Below are positions 11,640-24,892 of a stretch of DNA of 64,000 nucleotides, piece by piece; position 1 is the stretch's first letter, and every line of letters starts with the position of its first letter. The notes below the pieces were generated by a model. That model was given only the letters and a program-made list of their open reading frames with translations. It did not search any database and was not told the DNA's origin. Source of the DNA: Paraescarpia echinospica (taxonomy: Eukaryota; Annelida; Polychaeta; Sabellida; Siboglinidae); NCBI GenBank assembly GCA_020002185.1, contig CM034533.1, positions 68,546,119-68,610,118 on the forward strand. Direction: 5' to 3'. A program made the translations under genes and the position numbers.

Positions 11640-13600
11640 AAGTGATACGTTCGACGAAAGCCTTTACCAGGTAAAATACGTTTTGGATATGCAAAATGAA
11701 AGTTTTTGATTTGAAAAAGAACTAGCCTGAAGAATGTTCAGCAATCCACCTTCACCATCGAATGTTTACTATTGTTTAGCAACCAAATCGAAGGCCAGGG
11801 AACTGTGTTTTACTGAACAAAATCTATCGAAAGAAAATAACAAATTTCACGCTAAGTGTCACCTTGATGGCAGTGACGTCTTACCAAAGGGGCAACTGTG
11901 GCACGTGACTGAGCTCCCGGGAGCCCAGTCAAATGCACAATAAATGAATAAAACTGGTCACTGTATTACATCCTGTTCAGGCAATTTCTCGGACAGAAAT
12001 GAAACAACACACAGAAGGTACAGGGGTTTCACGATGGGTCATCAAACTGCACAGAACCTACACATCCAATGGGCAGAATGTTAGGACGACTCCTTTAATA
12101 TTACAAGGAAATGTATATTTTGTTCGGCGCGGAGCAATTCTGGAATTGTGAACAATGAACAGTGTATGGGTGTCTATTATCTATCATAAACTTCTTTGTA
12201 TGGATGTTACCACAGAGTCGTCACCAGCTTCTACCGCTTCTATCCCTCCTTTGACTACACACCTGTGTGAAACAAACAATAAAACATTTCTTTGTTTTCA
12301 GTTTAATTTTTTGTACGAATTGGTACATCGGATGACGAAAAAGACACCATCAGCAATCAACCAGTCATTTACTTTAGATAAAAACAATATCCGGTTAAAA
12401 TGACTGGCAGTTGTAAGCGTAAGACGGCGGGTAAGCTATGAAAGGAATCTGCAAGCCGGCAACCCAACCTCAAATCCCTGTTGGGGAGGAGGAGGTGTCA
12501 TTTGCCATACGGTGCTTCAATAACGAAATATTTTCAGTCTCTTCCGAACCGTGGTTACCTAAAACAAATTACAGCGACCAAAACCTCTTATACAACACAT
12601 TAATATCTAACGTTCGATAGTTATGAATAATGCACATAAGGCTACGCCGCCACACCGATCGTCAATTTGAACGGTATCTGACGTCTCGTCTCTTTCGGTC
12701 GAAGTTCGCGAACAATGTTTTCAAGTTCCTGTCGCCGTGTCGCATGCGTTTTACTTGTAGCTCTAGCTTGCAGTCCACATCTCGCAGTCATCGCGGCTGT
12801 TTACTGCAACAACAATTAAGCGATGTAATAATAATTATGATAATAATAAGAAGGAAAAGACGAAGAACTTAGGAAGCATGTCCTGTCGCTCATCCACGTC
12901 TACTCCGTGCGCTTCTTACACACAACTGCTTGTTATGTGAACACAAGCACCACGTGTTGTCGTCTTGACCGGTCTACGTAATTCCACAGTGCGCAACTTC
13001 CTTGCAGTGTCATGTCTGTGTAAGCATGCGCCAATTCCATGTTGCAAGTTCACGACAAGCGACTATCCTGCTGCGCTCCTTCTGTCCCTCTCAAATGGCC
13101 AACAGATTTGCATTGGAAATACTACTGAAAATTGAGCGAAACTGATACAAGACAATTCCAAAACATGTCCGTGCTTTCCATGACAAACGTAGACCCCATG
13201 CCTAGCTCGTCAGCAAATGCGACATTCTAAGTGTACTACCTTTCTTGATCAACTATTGGTGACATCACAATCTTGCACAATCCCCGGTACCCCTTGACCC
13301 TCCTCTGCTTGACGGTGGTTTCACAAGTTTGCTATATCGTAGGATAGGATGGGGATTGTGGACTTCCGTTTCCGGTCGCAATTTTTTTCCCGCTGTGGAT
13401 TTTCGTTCTAATTTTTGTATTTGCATAAAAAATTATACTTGGAGCAGTTTATTTCTTGAACAATTTTGTATTATAAGGTTCCAGGATTCTCCTTATATGG
13501 TCTTGAGACCTTTTTAGTTGTTTTGGCTCCAGAAAAACAGTGTTACTACCATGATCAGGGCAGCCTCATCATGATCAGGGCAGCCTCATATACGGCACCA
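11640..13600. other. Intergenic stretch, nothing recognised
   Basis: Short open frames of 60-82 codons occur on both strands but show no family resemblance, no consistent splice structure and no repeat relationship that I could see. Confidence 0.5.
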
Positions 13601-13851
13601 TTGATTTGATCTTGACATACTTTTCACATATTAGAGCCACTGTGGTAATAGCACGCTGAATAACACAATCTCGTACATGCCAGCACTGATGTGAGTACAG
13701 TCTTCTCTTGTTGTGAACACCACATTGGTTAGTAGGATCAGGAATCTGCTCCATCTGCCAGGTATGCGAATGTAAATGGTTTCCACTTCCCCCTTTACAA
13801 CATTGAATATTGACCATGTAGCTAAATTCACTCATCAGGATCCCAGTCAGC

Positions 13852-16800
13852 ATGTTCAGATTGAATATCATTCTATTTACACTTGTGCTCATTGCTCTGG
13901 TGCACAAGTTAACAGTATATGATGCTCACAAACCATCTGACTATCACAATGTGAACCATGTAAAATTCAATGAGAAGTCCTTGTTTCGTACCTTTGGCAC
14001 CGGACTCTGTCTGTTCACACAGGCCTTAGCAGACAACTGGTGCAAACGCCATGGTAAATTTGCCACTCATCACAGGAAGAGGCTGGTACTTCTGTACCTA
14101 TCCCTCCTACTACTCCTCACCTCTTACACCCCTGAACCTAACCCTGGTCCATCCCACCGTTCCGAACTAAGCGACAGCCACTATCCCTGCGGTACCTGTG
14201 ACATATCCGTCAGCTGGTCAGAGAAAGGCGTAGTATGCGACACTTGCGGGATGTGGTTTCATGCCCGCTGCCAGAGTATCCCTACTCTCAGCTATGAGAA
14301 GTTGCACTTGGAAGACGTCCAATGGCACTGCGCTATCTGTGGCAACCCCAATAGTGCAACAGCTTTTGATCTTCATGGAGTCGACTGGTCTGGCAACTCT
14401 CATCCTTCAGCATGTGAAATCTCAGCCTCTGACATCTCAAGTCCAACACCAGCTGAGACCAGCTTTCAACCACATCACGCCTCCACTCCCACTAGGGCAA
14501 ATCAGCAAAACAAATGGAAGAATAGACCACTGCGAGTCTTGAACGTGAACTTCCAGTCTTCGGTGGGGAAACGGGCTGAAACACTCCACTTGCTTGATAC
14601 CATGAAGCCAGACATTTTGATAGGCACTGAGACCTGGCTGTCTGACGCAGTTACCGACAACGAAGTATTCCCAGACATATTCACCATCTACAGGAAGGAT
14701 AGAGGCAGGAAAGGAGGTGGAGTACTGATTGCGGTTCGTAACAGTCTGAAGAGCTACTTGGTACCCGAGCTGTCCACTGATAGCGAGATGATATGGGTGG
14801 GGGTGAAACTGCATGGCAGGAAAACCCTTTACCTGTACTCCTACTACCGCCCAAACGTCGCGGATGAAGACAGCCTTAGGAAGCTCGGTGAGTCGCTTGA
14901 CGAAGCCACAAAGTTCCCGAATGCACACTTCCTCATTGGAGGGGATTTCAACTTCCCCGACTGGAATTGGGCTACTATGTCCCTGAAACCTAAACATGTC
15001 CATCCTCGTCTCCACAACAGTTTCATCGATATGATCCACGACCATGGGTTGGAACAGCTTGTCATGGAATCAACAAGATTAAAAAACACCCTGAATCTCT
15101 TCCTGACTAACAGCCCACAACTGATCCCAAGAGTTGAAGTCATCCCAGGACTATCAAACCACAACATCCCATACTGCGAAATCAATATTGCAACACAGAA
15201 AATCAGGCAATCTCCACGGAAGATACCACTGTACAAGAAAGCCGACTGGGAGAGTATGAAGATGGCATTGAAGGACCTTCAAGCTGAACTAGAGAGAGAG
15301 AGAGAGAGTCAGCCTCACTACACAGGAATTGTGGAGTAGGTTTAGGGACACTCTCACTAAGGCAGTATCATCCTTCGCCCCACACAAGGAATCACGCCAA
15401 AAGATCAGCAAGCCAAGGATCACTCCAGACATCCGTAAACTGGTGAAGAGACGCGACCGGGTGTACAAGATGATGAAGAAGCAGGGCTCGGAAGAACTAA
15501 GGAAGGAGTCTAGGAGCCTACACAGCCAGATCCAGCGCAAGATACGTCGCTCCTACTAGGAATACATCAATGATGTGATCACAGTTGACCCCGAGTCAGT
15601 AGAAGGCTCCCACTCTCTGAAGCGTTTTTGGACCTTCATCAAACACCAGAGATCTTCAAAGGCTAGCATCTCCCCCTTGAAGGTCAGTGGACAGCTCATA
15701 ACAGACCCTATGGCCCAAGCACAAGCTCTGCACAACCACTTCCAGGCCGTCTTCAATGAAGGGACGGAGTATACTGATGAAGAATTCCAAGCCAGGTGCC
15801 AGATGAGTTATGGTGAACATTCATCCACGCTGACTGACCTCGTCATCTCAGAGGAGGGCATTCACAAGATTCTCACCAAACTAGATCCCTACAAGGCCTG
15901 TGGCCCGGACCACATCAGTCCACGGGTACTCAGAGAACTGGCAACTGAAACGGCCCCGATTTTGACTACTATCTTCCAGTCCTCTATCAGCACAGGCGAA
16001 GTCCCATTGGACTGGAGAGAAGCCAACATAACGCCCGTTTTTAAGAAAGGCGAGCACTATAATCCAGCAAACTACCGCCCCGTGTCCATCACAAGCGTTC
16101 CATGCAAGATCCTAGAACATGTCATCGTCAGCGCTCTGATGAATCACCTCGAAAGCAATGGAATCCTCAAGCCAGAACAACACGGCTTCCGCAAATTAAG
16201 ATCCTGTGAAACACAACTACTGGACTTCACTGAAGAACTCAGCGAGAACTTGGAACAAGGCCACCAAGCCGACATCATAATAATGGACTTTGCGAAAGCC
16301 TTCGACCGGGTTAACCACAGTCTCCTACTACATAAGCTACACCACTATGGAGTCCAAGCCAAGGCAAAGTCAACCAGTGGCTCGGGGCTTTCCTCAGGAA
16401 TCGGCGGCAAGCAGTAGTGGTTAACGATGCTACCTCAGGCTACGTCAGTGTGCGCTCAGGTGTACCACAGGGGTCAGTTGTCGGCCCAGCACTATTCCTG
16501 GCCTACATCAATGACCTCCCAGAACAACTCACTTGGCGGACACGCCTATTTGCTGATGACACCGCTGTCTATCGCCTCTCCTCCACTGACCACGACCAAC
16601 ACCAGCTACAACTCGACCTCCACCGACTAGAAAACTGGGAACAACGATGGGACATGGCTTTCCACCCAGGGAAATGTATGACTCTCCCTGTCACCCGCAA
16701 GAGGACCATAGCGGAGTGTCAATACCTACTTCATGGCCGTACATTGGCAACGGTCACCTCTGCCAAGTACCTCGGTGTTACAATCACCTGAGACATCTGC

Positions 16801-16975
16801 TGGGACCAGCTCATTGACAACGTATGTGCTAAAGCCAACAAGACCCTAGGTTTCTTACGTCGCAACATCAAGATCAGCGCCACCCAGCTGAAGGAGACAG
16901 CATACAAGACCTTCGTTCGTCCCATACTGGAGTATGCCTGCTCAGTAAATCCTGCTGCAGGAGTCAAGTTCAAAG
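13852..16975 (+). mobile_element. Non-LTR retrotransposon with PHD-like finger, endonuclease and RT; inactivated
   Basis: The first ORF (13852-15339, 495 codons) has a hydrophobic segment near residues 80-90. It then has a PHD-like C4HC3 finger at about residues 114-163 (CGTC...CDTCGMWFHARC...CAIC) and an APE-type endonuclease from about 223 (IGTETWLSD, GGDFNFPDWNW). The frame then shifts in a (GA)n run near 15293. The RT continues in another frame at 15329-16417 with a TAG at 15557, shifts again near 16400, and carries GVPQGSVVGP and the catalytic FADD in 16417-16791. A TGA follows; thumb-like sequence (LRRNIKISATQLKE, FVRPILEYAC) runs to about 16970. The element is a fossil of an autonomous LINE; its 3' end is lost at the junction with a Ty3-type element. 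Confidence 0.92.
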
Positions 16976-17814
16976 TGGACTATGTCATAGTGGATCATGC
17001 CGAACTGACACCACTACTCAGAATCACTGAACAGTTCCGTTAAAGATGAGCTAGACCGACTAGAGCACACTGGTGTCATAGTCAAAGTGGACCAACCTAC
17101 TGATTGAGTGAACCAAATGTATGTGGCCAAGAAATGTTCTGGGGCTGTCAGGATCTGCATTGATCCTAGACCTCTCAACCAGCCCTGAAGCGTGAACACT
17201 ACAAGCTTCCTGTGCTGGGCGACATTCTACCGAAGCTTGTGAACTCCAAGAAATTTGCTGTTTGTGACATGCAACAAGAATATCAACACTTCGAACTGAA
17301 TGGATAATCTAGCCTACTGACTACTTTCGCAACACCGTTTGGGCGGTATCGTTGTCGACGACTACCTTTCGGCTTGAACGTCAGCAGTGGAATTTTCCAA
17401 AAGCGTCTGCAACAGGCACTGGAAGGACTGGAGAATGAATGTTCACTGTGTTGGTGATGATATTATCATCCATGGATCTGATGACTCTGATCTCTGTGTC
17501 AAGATCCAGAAGCTGCTCTAAATATGCGAGGAACGTGGGATCAAACTGAACCGTGAGAAATATTGCTTCAATGAGAATGAAATCCAGTTCTTAGGCCATG
17601 TTGTCACAGCTGATGGGCTTAAACCTGACCCATCCAAGGTCGAAGCTGTTCTGAAAATAAGGAGTCCGTGTGACAGGGAAACTGTGGAGAGGCTACGAGG
17701 TACAGTAACTTACCTGGCGAGAGACGTACCCAAGTTGACTGATGTATACAACAACAAGCGTCTACAGGGCATGATCCTACGTGCTCTTGCGTATGACATT
17801 GATGTCAAGTACCT

Positions 17815-17973
17815 GGGGCCGGTTTCATGAAGCGGCTAAGAACGTTCTTAACGCTAAGATGATTGTCTTAGTAAATTACGTGATTTTTAAATATAAGCGA
17901 ACATAGTAGTTTATACAAACACGTGACGCTAAGCAATTGCGTAACTTTAAATACGCTTCATGAAACCGGCCCC
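17815..17973. mobile_element. Palindromic MITE inserted in the Ty3-type element
   Basis: Perfect 20-bp terminal inverted repeats begin GGGGCCGGTTTCATGAAGCG and end with its exact reverse complement. The 159-bp insert lies in the coding region between DIDVKYL and KMYLADTLSHA of the host element. No clear target duplication is visible. Confidence 0.88.
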
Positions 17974-18814
17974 AGCGGGAAGGCAAGAAGATGTATCTTG
18001 CTGACACCCTGTCACATGCGTTCCTGCCAGCTAGACAGGAACAACCAACCACTGAGTTCGAAGCTATCTACGCTGTGAACTATATATCCACAAGAGAAGA
18101 TGTTGTCCAGGACATTCGTTATGCCACCGAGTAAGATGCCACTCTACAAGTGCTGACAGCTGTCCTGCAACATGGCTGGCCCGAAAAACCAGATGTGCTG
18201 CCACCTGCTGTGCCTTACTACCACTTCTGAGTTGGCCGTCACTGATGGGTTGGTGTTCCGCGACGAAAGACTTGTGATTCCACAATCCATGAGATCACAA
18301 ATTAAGAAGGATGTTCACCTAGGCCACGTTGGCATTGGAAGATGCCCAATAAGAGCAAGGGAGTTGGTGTTCTAGCCTGGCATGAATGCAGAGATTAAAA
18401 GAGTACATCCAAACGTGTGAAACTTGTCATGAGTTCGAACGTTCTCAGACTAAGGAAGCCATGATGTGCCCGACCGTCCATGGCAGAAGATGGGTGTCGA
18501 CCTGTTCTCTTACCAAGGAAAGGACTACTTAGTCACCACTGACTACAGATCAAACTAGAAATAGACTACCTACCAACCACTGGCTCCAAGGCAGTAATCA
18601 CAAAGCTCAAAGCTCACTTTGCTAGGATGGGAATCCCGGACACTGTAGTTACTGACAATGGTCCACAGCTGGTGTCAGACGAGTTCGCTCATTTCAGTAA
18701 GAAATGGGGATACATACATGCGACGACATCTCCACATCCCAGTCGCTCAAACGCCAAGGTGGAAACATCAGTGAAAGCTGCAAAGAAGATGATCAAGAAA
18801 GCACAATGCGCTAG

Positions 18815-21800
18815 TGATGACAATCAATCACAATCACAATACTTTATTGTCCCTTGGGAGGGGAATTCATTTGGAGTGTAGAGCAGCATATTAAGACAAA
18901 TAAAACAAATGTACATGCAATATAAACAATGTAAAAATAAAAAGAATAAAAGTCATAAAAGTTATATCGGTTAAATAAATAAGTTAAATATGTTACACCA
19001 GTTTTTAAAAAGTCAAATCATCTCAGGCTCACTCAGTGTCAAACTGGCAGGGAAGACTGGCAGAGATGGAGGGGAACGAAGGTCAGTTACTTATTCATTA
19101 GTCTTATTGACGAGGGAACAAAATAGTTTCGCGTGCGGTTCAATTTGCAGTGAGGGAGTTGAAAGCGGCGGCCAGAAGGAAGTAGTTTATAGCACGGAAA
19201 CAGGGGATGTTCGGGGTCTGAGGAGACGTTCATTCCCTTTCTCTCTGCCCGTTGCCTGTATAGATCTTCTAGAGTGGTCTGCTTTTTCAGACCACTCTAG
19301 AAAAAGCAGACCACCATCTTGCCACTAACCCTGACTGTTCGTGCCAGAGTGTTGCGATGCACGATACTCAGGCCGCCGTATCACTCAAGAAACCCAAATG
19401 TAATAGAGCTTTCTATGTAGCATCTGTAGAAGGTTTGTAGAACATGTGTGCTGACACTGAGTGACCTGAGCTTGCGTAAGAAATACAGCTTTTGATGGCA
19501 TTTTCTGTTATTTACCGCTGTGTTTTCACCAAATGTGAGCTTTGCATCAATGATAGTGCCAATATACTTGTATTCATCTACTCTCTTTATACACTCTCGG
19601 TTAATGAATAGTCTCTTGGGAGAAATAGGATTTTTCCTAAAATCTATTATGAGTTCTTCAGTTTTACGAACGTTCAGGTCTAGGAAATGATTGTCACACC
19701 ACACTGTGAAATCAGCTACAGCGCACGCACACACGTGATCAGAGCCGGATAGGTCGACGATAGCTGTGTCATCGCTGTATTTGATGAAATTGACGCTCTC
19801 CTGGCTGCTACGACAGTCGTCTGTGTAAAGTGTGAACAGAACAGGGGAGATCACCGAGCCCTGGGAAAGCGAAGAGTGAGCTCGAAACAGCACCATTATA
19901 GCGCACTACTTGCTTACGCTCAGTAAGAAACTGGTTTACCCACAAGATGATGTGTGGGTTCACATGCATATTGACAAGTTTACTCATCATGATGTGTGGC
20001 TGGATGGTGTTGAAAGCTGACGAAAAATCAATAAAGACTATCTTGGCAAACGACTTGGGCTTTTCCAGGTGAGTATACACACTATGACATAGAGTGAGAA
20101 CTGCATCATCCACACCTCGATTGTGTTTATACGCAAATTGGAGGGGATCCAGTTGATCCCCAACATGCTGCAGGAGAGGACGAAGTACGAGTCGCTCAAA
20201 GCACTTCATGACGATTGAGGTAAGCGCCACTGGGCGGTAGTCGTTGAGAACAGATGGCACAGGTTTCTTGGGGACAGGACATATAACTGACGATTTCCAG
20301 GCCGGGGGATGCGATGCTGCTTCAGAGACCAGTTGAAAAGGATGCTGAACACTGCACCCAGCTGAGCATGGCACTCCTTGAGGACCCGACCACTGACGTT
20401 GTCAGGCCCAGCTGCCTTGTGAGGATTAACGTGCTTGAAGATCTTACTGACGCCATCAGGAGTTGTTTCTGGGGTATCATCCTCAGTGAGCTGAGACTCA
20501 ATATCATCCACCGCCTCCTGACGCTCACGTGAGAAGTCATGCCGGTCAAAACGCCCAAAGAAGGAATTCAAGTCCTCAGCGAACTTGAGACTCTCTTCCG
20601 CTGACTCTGAGGTTTGTATGACACGTTTGCCGGACTCAAACACCAGACAGAGTTTTTAGTCCCTGCCATGCCCTGCGCATATTGCCATATTGGAACAGGC
20701 GTTCAATTTTGTCCTTGTATTCTAGTTTAGCGTGCCTGATCTGCTTTTTTAGAGTACACTGGATCCTTTTTGCTTCAGTGCGGTTGTTAGACATGAAAGC
20801 CCTCTTCTTCTCGTTGATTATGTTTTTCAGTTCTTTACTCACCCACGGTTTGTTATTTGAGAATATTTTCACAGTCTTTATGGGGACAATCATATCTTCA
20901 CAAAACTTGATATAGTCTGTGACGACATCAACTGCTTCTTCAAGCGAAGAACTGGATTCAATAAGAACATCCCACAAACTACAGTCAAAACACCCCCTGA
21001 GGGCGTCGACCGAGTTCAAGTCCCACGTTTTTACAGTTTTCTTCACAGCTTTCTGTCTCTGCAGTTTAGTTCTATACGCCGGGATCAGATGTACCACATT
21101 GTGATCAGCTGTACCGAGTGTCATCTTCTTCACGGACTTGTACGCGTCCTTAATGTTGCCATAACAAAGATCCAGGGTGTTATTACCGCGTGTCTGACAC
21201 GTCACGTACTGCTGGTAAACAGACAATGTTTTGTCTAGTCGGCAGCTATTGAAATCTCCGAGTATTATGTTAGGCGAGTCTGGTGACATTGTCTCACGCC
21301 GACGCACACAGCTAGTGATTGCATCAGCTGCGCGTGCAACATTAGCTGACGATGGCACATAGACCAGAGTTAAAAATAGCTGTCCGAACTCTCTGGGAAA
21401 ATAGGTCGGACGCAGCGACACTAACAATAGCTCCACGTCCGGGGTACACAGTTCTTCCCTCACGATGACAGACTTGCACCAGCGCTGGTTAATATACACA
21501 CAGATCCCTCCACCCTGTGATTTGCCTCTCAGCTTTTTGTCCCGGTCCAATCTCACTGGGGTACCAAAGCCATCAACGTAAAGTTCACTGTCCGGTAATG
21601 TTTGATCTAACCAGGTTTCTGTCATACATATCAAACAAGCTTCTTTATAGGCCCACTGTAGCGCAACGTTGGCCTGAAGTTCGTCAATTTTCGAACGTAA
21701 TGATCGGACAATAGCTAACATGATAGAGGGCAGGGGGAGGGTGTGTACCTTCTTTTTCTTCAATCTCTGGCGAACGCCGCCTCTCTTGCCCCGCTTGCGT

Positions 21801-21940
21801 CGCGGGTTGTTTCTATTGTTAGTGTCCGAGAGCACTGTAAAGTCATTTAAATCCAGGAGTGGACCAGAAAGATTGTCAGTGACACTGGGTCACAAGACCA
21901 ATAGTACTGCTCAATCTCGGCAACACCCCAACTCAAGGAA
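18815..21940 (-). mobile_element. Minus-strand non-LTR retrotransposon nested in the Ty3-type element
   Basis: Endonuclease ORF 21835-20636 (399 codons) has CLICMTETWLDQTLPDSELY, GGGICVYINQRW, NIILGDFNSC and TADHNVVHL. RT follows in shifted frames 20643-20206, 20374-19808 and 19896-19381, with HVNPHKAAGPDNVSGRVLK, DYRPVALTSIVMKCFERLVL, FIDFSSAFNTIQPH and the catalytic YSDD. At least three frame changes disable it. Its 3' tail is at the low-coordinate end (CACAATACTTTATTGTCC near 18835). Style resembles Rex1/L2-like elements. The Ty3-type integrase resumes beyond about 21940, showing insertion into that older element. Confidence 0.88.
19267..19313. other. Overlapping alternative hairpins
   Basis: TTCTAGAGTGGTCTG pairs perfectly with CAGACCACTCTAGAA (19288-19302). 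TGGTCTGCTTTTT (19275-19287) can instead pair with AAAAAGCAGACCA (19301-19313). It lies in the 3' part of the nested minus-strand LINE. Confidence 0.85.
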
Positions 21941-22487
21941 TGGATAGTAATCCTACACAGGGGCTACAAGGACGAAAACAATTCTTCCAACAGCTTAAAG
22001 TCTTCTGGAGTCGCGGTCGTCTGTGCAGCAACACGAAACAGATATGCTGAAAAGATCACAACGCCGTCAAGCCATGCTATGACAAATCTGCTACGTATCT
22101 CCCACATCTGCATCAAGGAGATACCGTCCGAATGAAGCCGTTCAAGCTTGGAGTCAAGTCATGGAAGAAAGCGAAGGTGGTGAGACGACTGGATGAAAGG
22201 TCCTATGAAGTTGAAGATAGTGAGGGAACACTGTACAGGCGCAACCGTGTACACCTAAGAAGAACGCACGAAACACAACCTCACGTATTGATTGAGGAGT
22301 CCATGGATATCCCGTCCCAAGTTGATCCTCTAATCACTCCAGTTGACCCAATTCGGGCCAACACACCAGTTGAACAACAACACCAGAGTGACCAGTTAGA
22401 ACTCCGGTACAAGCAACGACACCCAGGAAGTCCGATAGAATCAACAAGTCCTAGTTACCCAGCAAATCCAAGGACTGTTGTATCTAA

Positions 22488-22720
22488 ATGAACAGTTGAT
22501 GATACTTACATGAACATTGATGAGTGCAGACTTGATTGATGCGGACTCGCATGTATGTTAAATTGTGGATGCTCCATCCATGTATTCATACAAGGATTAT
22601 GTTGGGTATAAATGAACAGCTGATGGTACGTACATGAACATTGATGAGTACAGACTTGATTGAAGCAGACACGCAAGTGTATTGACTTGTGGATGTTCCA
22701 TCCTATTTCATATGTTCATG
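22488..22720. repeat. Two-copy direct repeat of about 115-120 bp
   Basis: 22488-22590 and 22609-22715 share TACATGAACATTGATGAGT, CAGACTTGATTGA and GGATG(C/T)TCCATCC in the same order. The repeat follows the Ty3-type integrase C-terminus, possibly its 3' non-coding region. Confidence 0.75.
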
Positions 22721-24890
22721 TTCGTATGAGTATGACATGTTGTTTTGTGCTATTCTCATAATTGAACGTTTGCATGTCGACCATGCCATTTTGGTTTTAG
22801 CATGACATCAGGAGTGTTGCTGCTGTAGTGAAATAGTGTGTTATGTAGTGTTTAGTGTTAGCGGGGACGTTTTGTGATTCACTTATGTTGCATTCAGGTT
22901 TTGGCAAGTTTATTTTATTTATATCACTATGAGACACTGATGCTGATCCATAGACGTAATGAGTTGGTTATTTTAATACGTTAGTACGTTTTGGTTGAGT
23001 ACATGTTGCTTATAAAATGTTTCCCCAGAAAGTAGAATAACAGGCCGCGCCCTTGTCGCGGCAGCCACGTTTAATAACGTTTAGTATACCAGAACTATCG
23101 ACTCTATTCTGCCTGTATATTCTAAAATCCATACGCCCGAGTAAACATCGTAACAGGTGTAATCGGAATTGTTTTGGTGAACGTGCAAAATTGTGAACGT
23201 CCCAGCGAAAAATATCCAATACAACGCCATATCTTCCGACTTGTCTTGATCCGTGACAGCGGAGTCGTGCTGAAGCTCCGACTCAGTATTCATTTTGTTC
23301 CGGCGCCAGTGGAAGTTTTTTTGGCGAGCCTCAGGGGGAGGGGACAATTGGAGGTCTGTGGCACTCCAGATCTACCCTCTGTAGATCTGCCCCTACCATC
23401 ACCTATCACTGCCAATGGCGAAAAGCGCCTACATTGTGTGGAACTTGGCAATCAAAAAAAGTTTCCAAAACCGCAATCAACAGACCCTCTACCCACCGGA
23501 GTCAACTGACGTGACGTGATTGCCAATATGTTCCCCGGTTGTGCTATTCACAATGCGGTCAATATGCATTAATGCATGTTCCACTCGGTAGGTGGAACCA
23601 TGGTAGCTATTTATTTCCTCCGCGATACTTGGTGACGACCGACCATCCACCCAACCACGCGCAATGCTACATGTTTTGACGACTTTGCGAAGTTATCAGA
23701 CCGTTCTATATATATTAACTCCTGTCATGTTCCTTTGTTTTCCAACGTTTGCTGATCACTGTACAACCACGTACACGGTCGCCAAATGCGTGGGTGCGGC
23801 AGCTTATTATCGACTTTGACGGGCAGACTACTAGCAGGCTGATCGCGGCTGCTTGGGCGTAGGCAAATGCGGAGTATCTCGTCCTTTTTGCACCAAGCTA
23901 TTGAATAGCGAGATGACTGAATTAGAGTGATAATTGTCGTGCTTTGCTTTAATATTAAATATCACGGGCATGTTCCATGGAAACTATAAACCGAGGTTCG
24001 AATGTAGATATATCTATTATTTATATCGCTGATATTGTCACTATAACGGCCTTTTATAGGTGCGTCATGGTTTGGTGCGCGCGTGCGCGTGGATACGATT
24101 TTTGAATGAAGTAGCGTTGTTTGCTCTCTGTCGTAACGGCAATTAGACGTGGGAAGGTGAGGTACACATTTTCTTATTGTATTTACCACAAGTAAAAAAA
24201 TAAGCGTAGGGTTCGAGTCGACTAACTTCTGACTGATCTTTAACCCTGATGTTCAGCCCACTTGAGCCTATTCGAAAGGTTATCAAAATTCCATATAAAC
24301 AGACCAATAAATGCCACATTATGTCCATAAATTAGTATTGTATTTGTGTATCATCACAGTTGAAAACAACCAACCAAGAATAGTAAATTCTGACTCTTAG
24401 ATCGGCGATTCACACCGGAATATATATTGACCTAGCCTATGTGGCTTGCATGCGACGTAGCTATCCTCCAAGGGTAGTGGAGAGATGGCTTCTAAAAACT
24501 GGACGGATATATTTATTAGCTTGTGCTGTTTATTAACACGTTTTGTGTTCCCTGAATTTTAGTTGAATTAGATTATCGTTCCACTGTACACGAACATGTT
24601 CAGGAAGAGAGACCTATTTATAGATGTCGACCTTGCAGTGTAGCATACTATGTAGACCTTGATATTCCCACTGACTCATTCCAAACATATAATAATAAAA
24701 CTTGTTCAGTTAAATGTTATTTTAGAACCCCACCTCGTTTTAACGGTTCATCACACTAGCATGTAACTGCCCTAAAAGTACGGTTGATTTTAGAAAGCCC
24801 CCCCCCCCCCGTCTATTATCCACATAACAATTTCACATCCGTTGCATATCTGTGTTGATTCTTAATTCACAGGTAGAATAAAGGTACGTA
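22720..24890. other. Intergenic stretch without recognised genes
   Basis: A GCCGCG...CGCGGC hairpin lies near 23043-23062. 23215-23300 shares a stretch (GTCGTGCTGAAGCTCC) with 35475-35530, so it is a dispersed repeat. A run of C lies at 24801. Nothing else is identifiable. Confidence 0.5.
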
Positions 24891-24892
24891 AG

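Larger units (their letters stand above)
16978..22500 (+). mobile_element. Decayed Ty3/Gypsy retroelement, twice interrupted
   Basis: Fragments in collinear order resemble a Ty3-type pol polyprotein: RT start (DELDRLEHTGVIVKVDQPTD), RT core (FAVCDMQQEY, RRLPFGLN), the catalytic VGDD near 17450, and RNase H end (DIDVKYL...KMYLADTLSHA). The integrase follows, with its zinc-binding region (HLGHVGIGRCP, CETCHEFE), core (PDTVVTDNGPQLVSDEF) and C-terminus (22130-22330, VRMKPFKLG, RRNRVHLRRTHE). There are many stops and frameshifts. Gag, protease and LTRs were not found. A MITE sits inside the RNase H region and a minus-strand LINE splits the integrase. It is non-functional as it stands. Confidence 0.85.
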
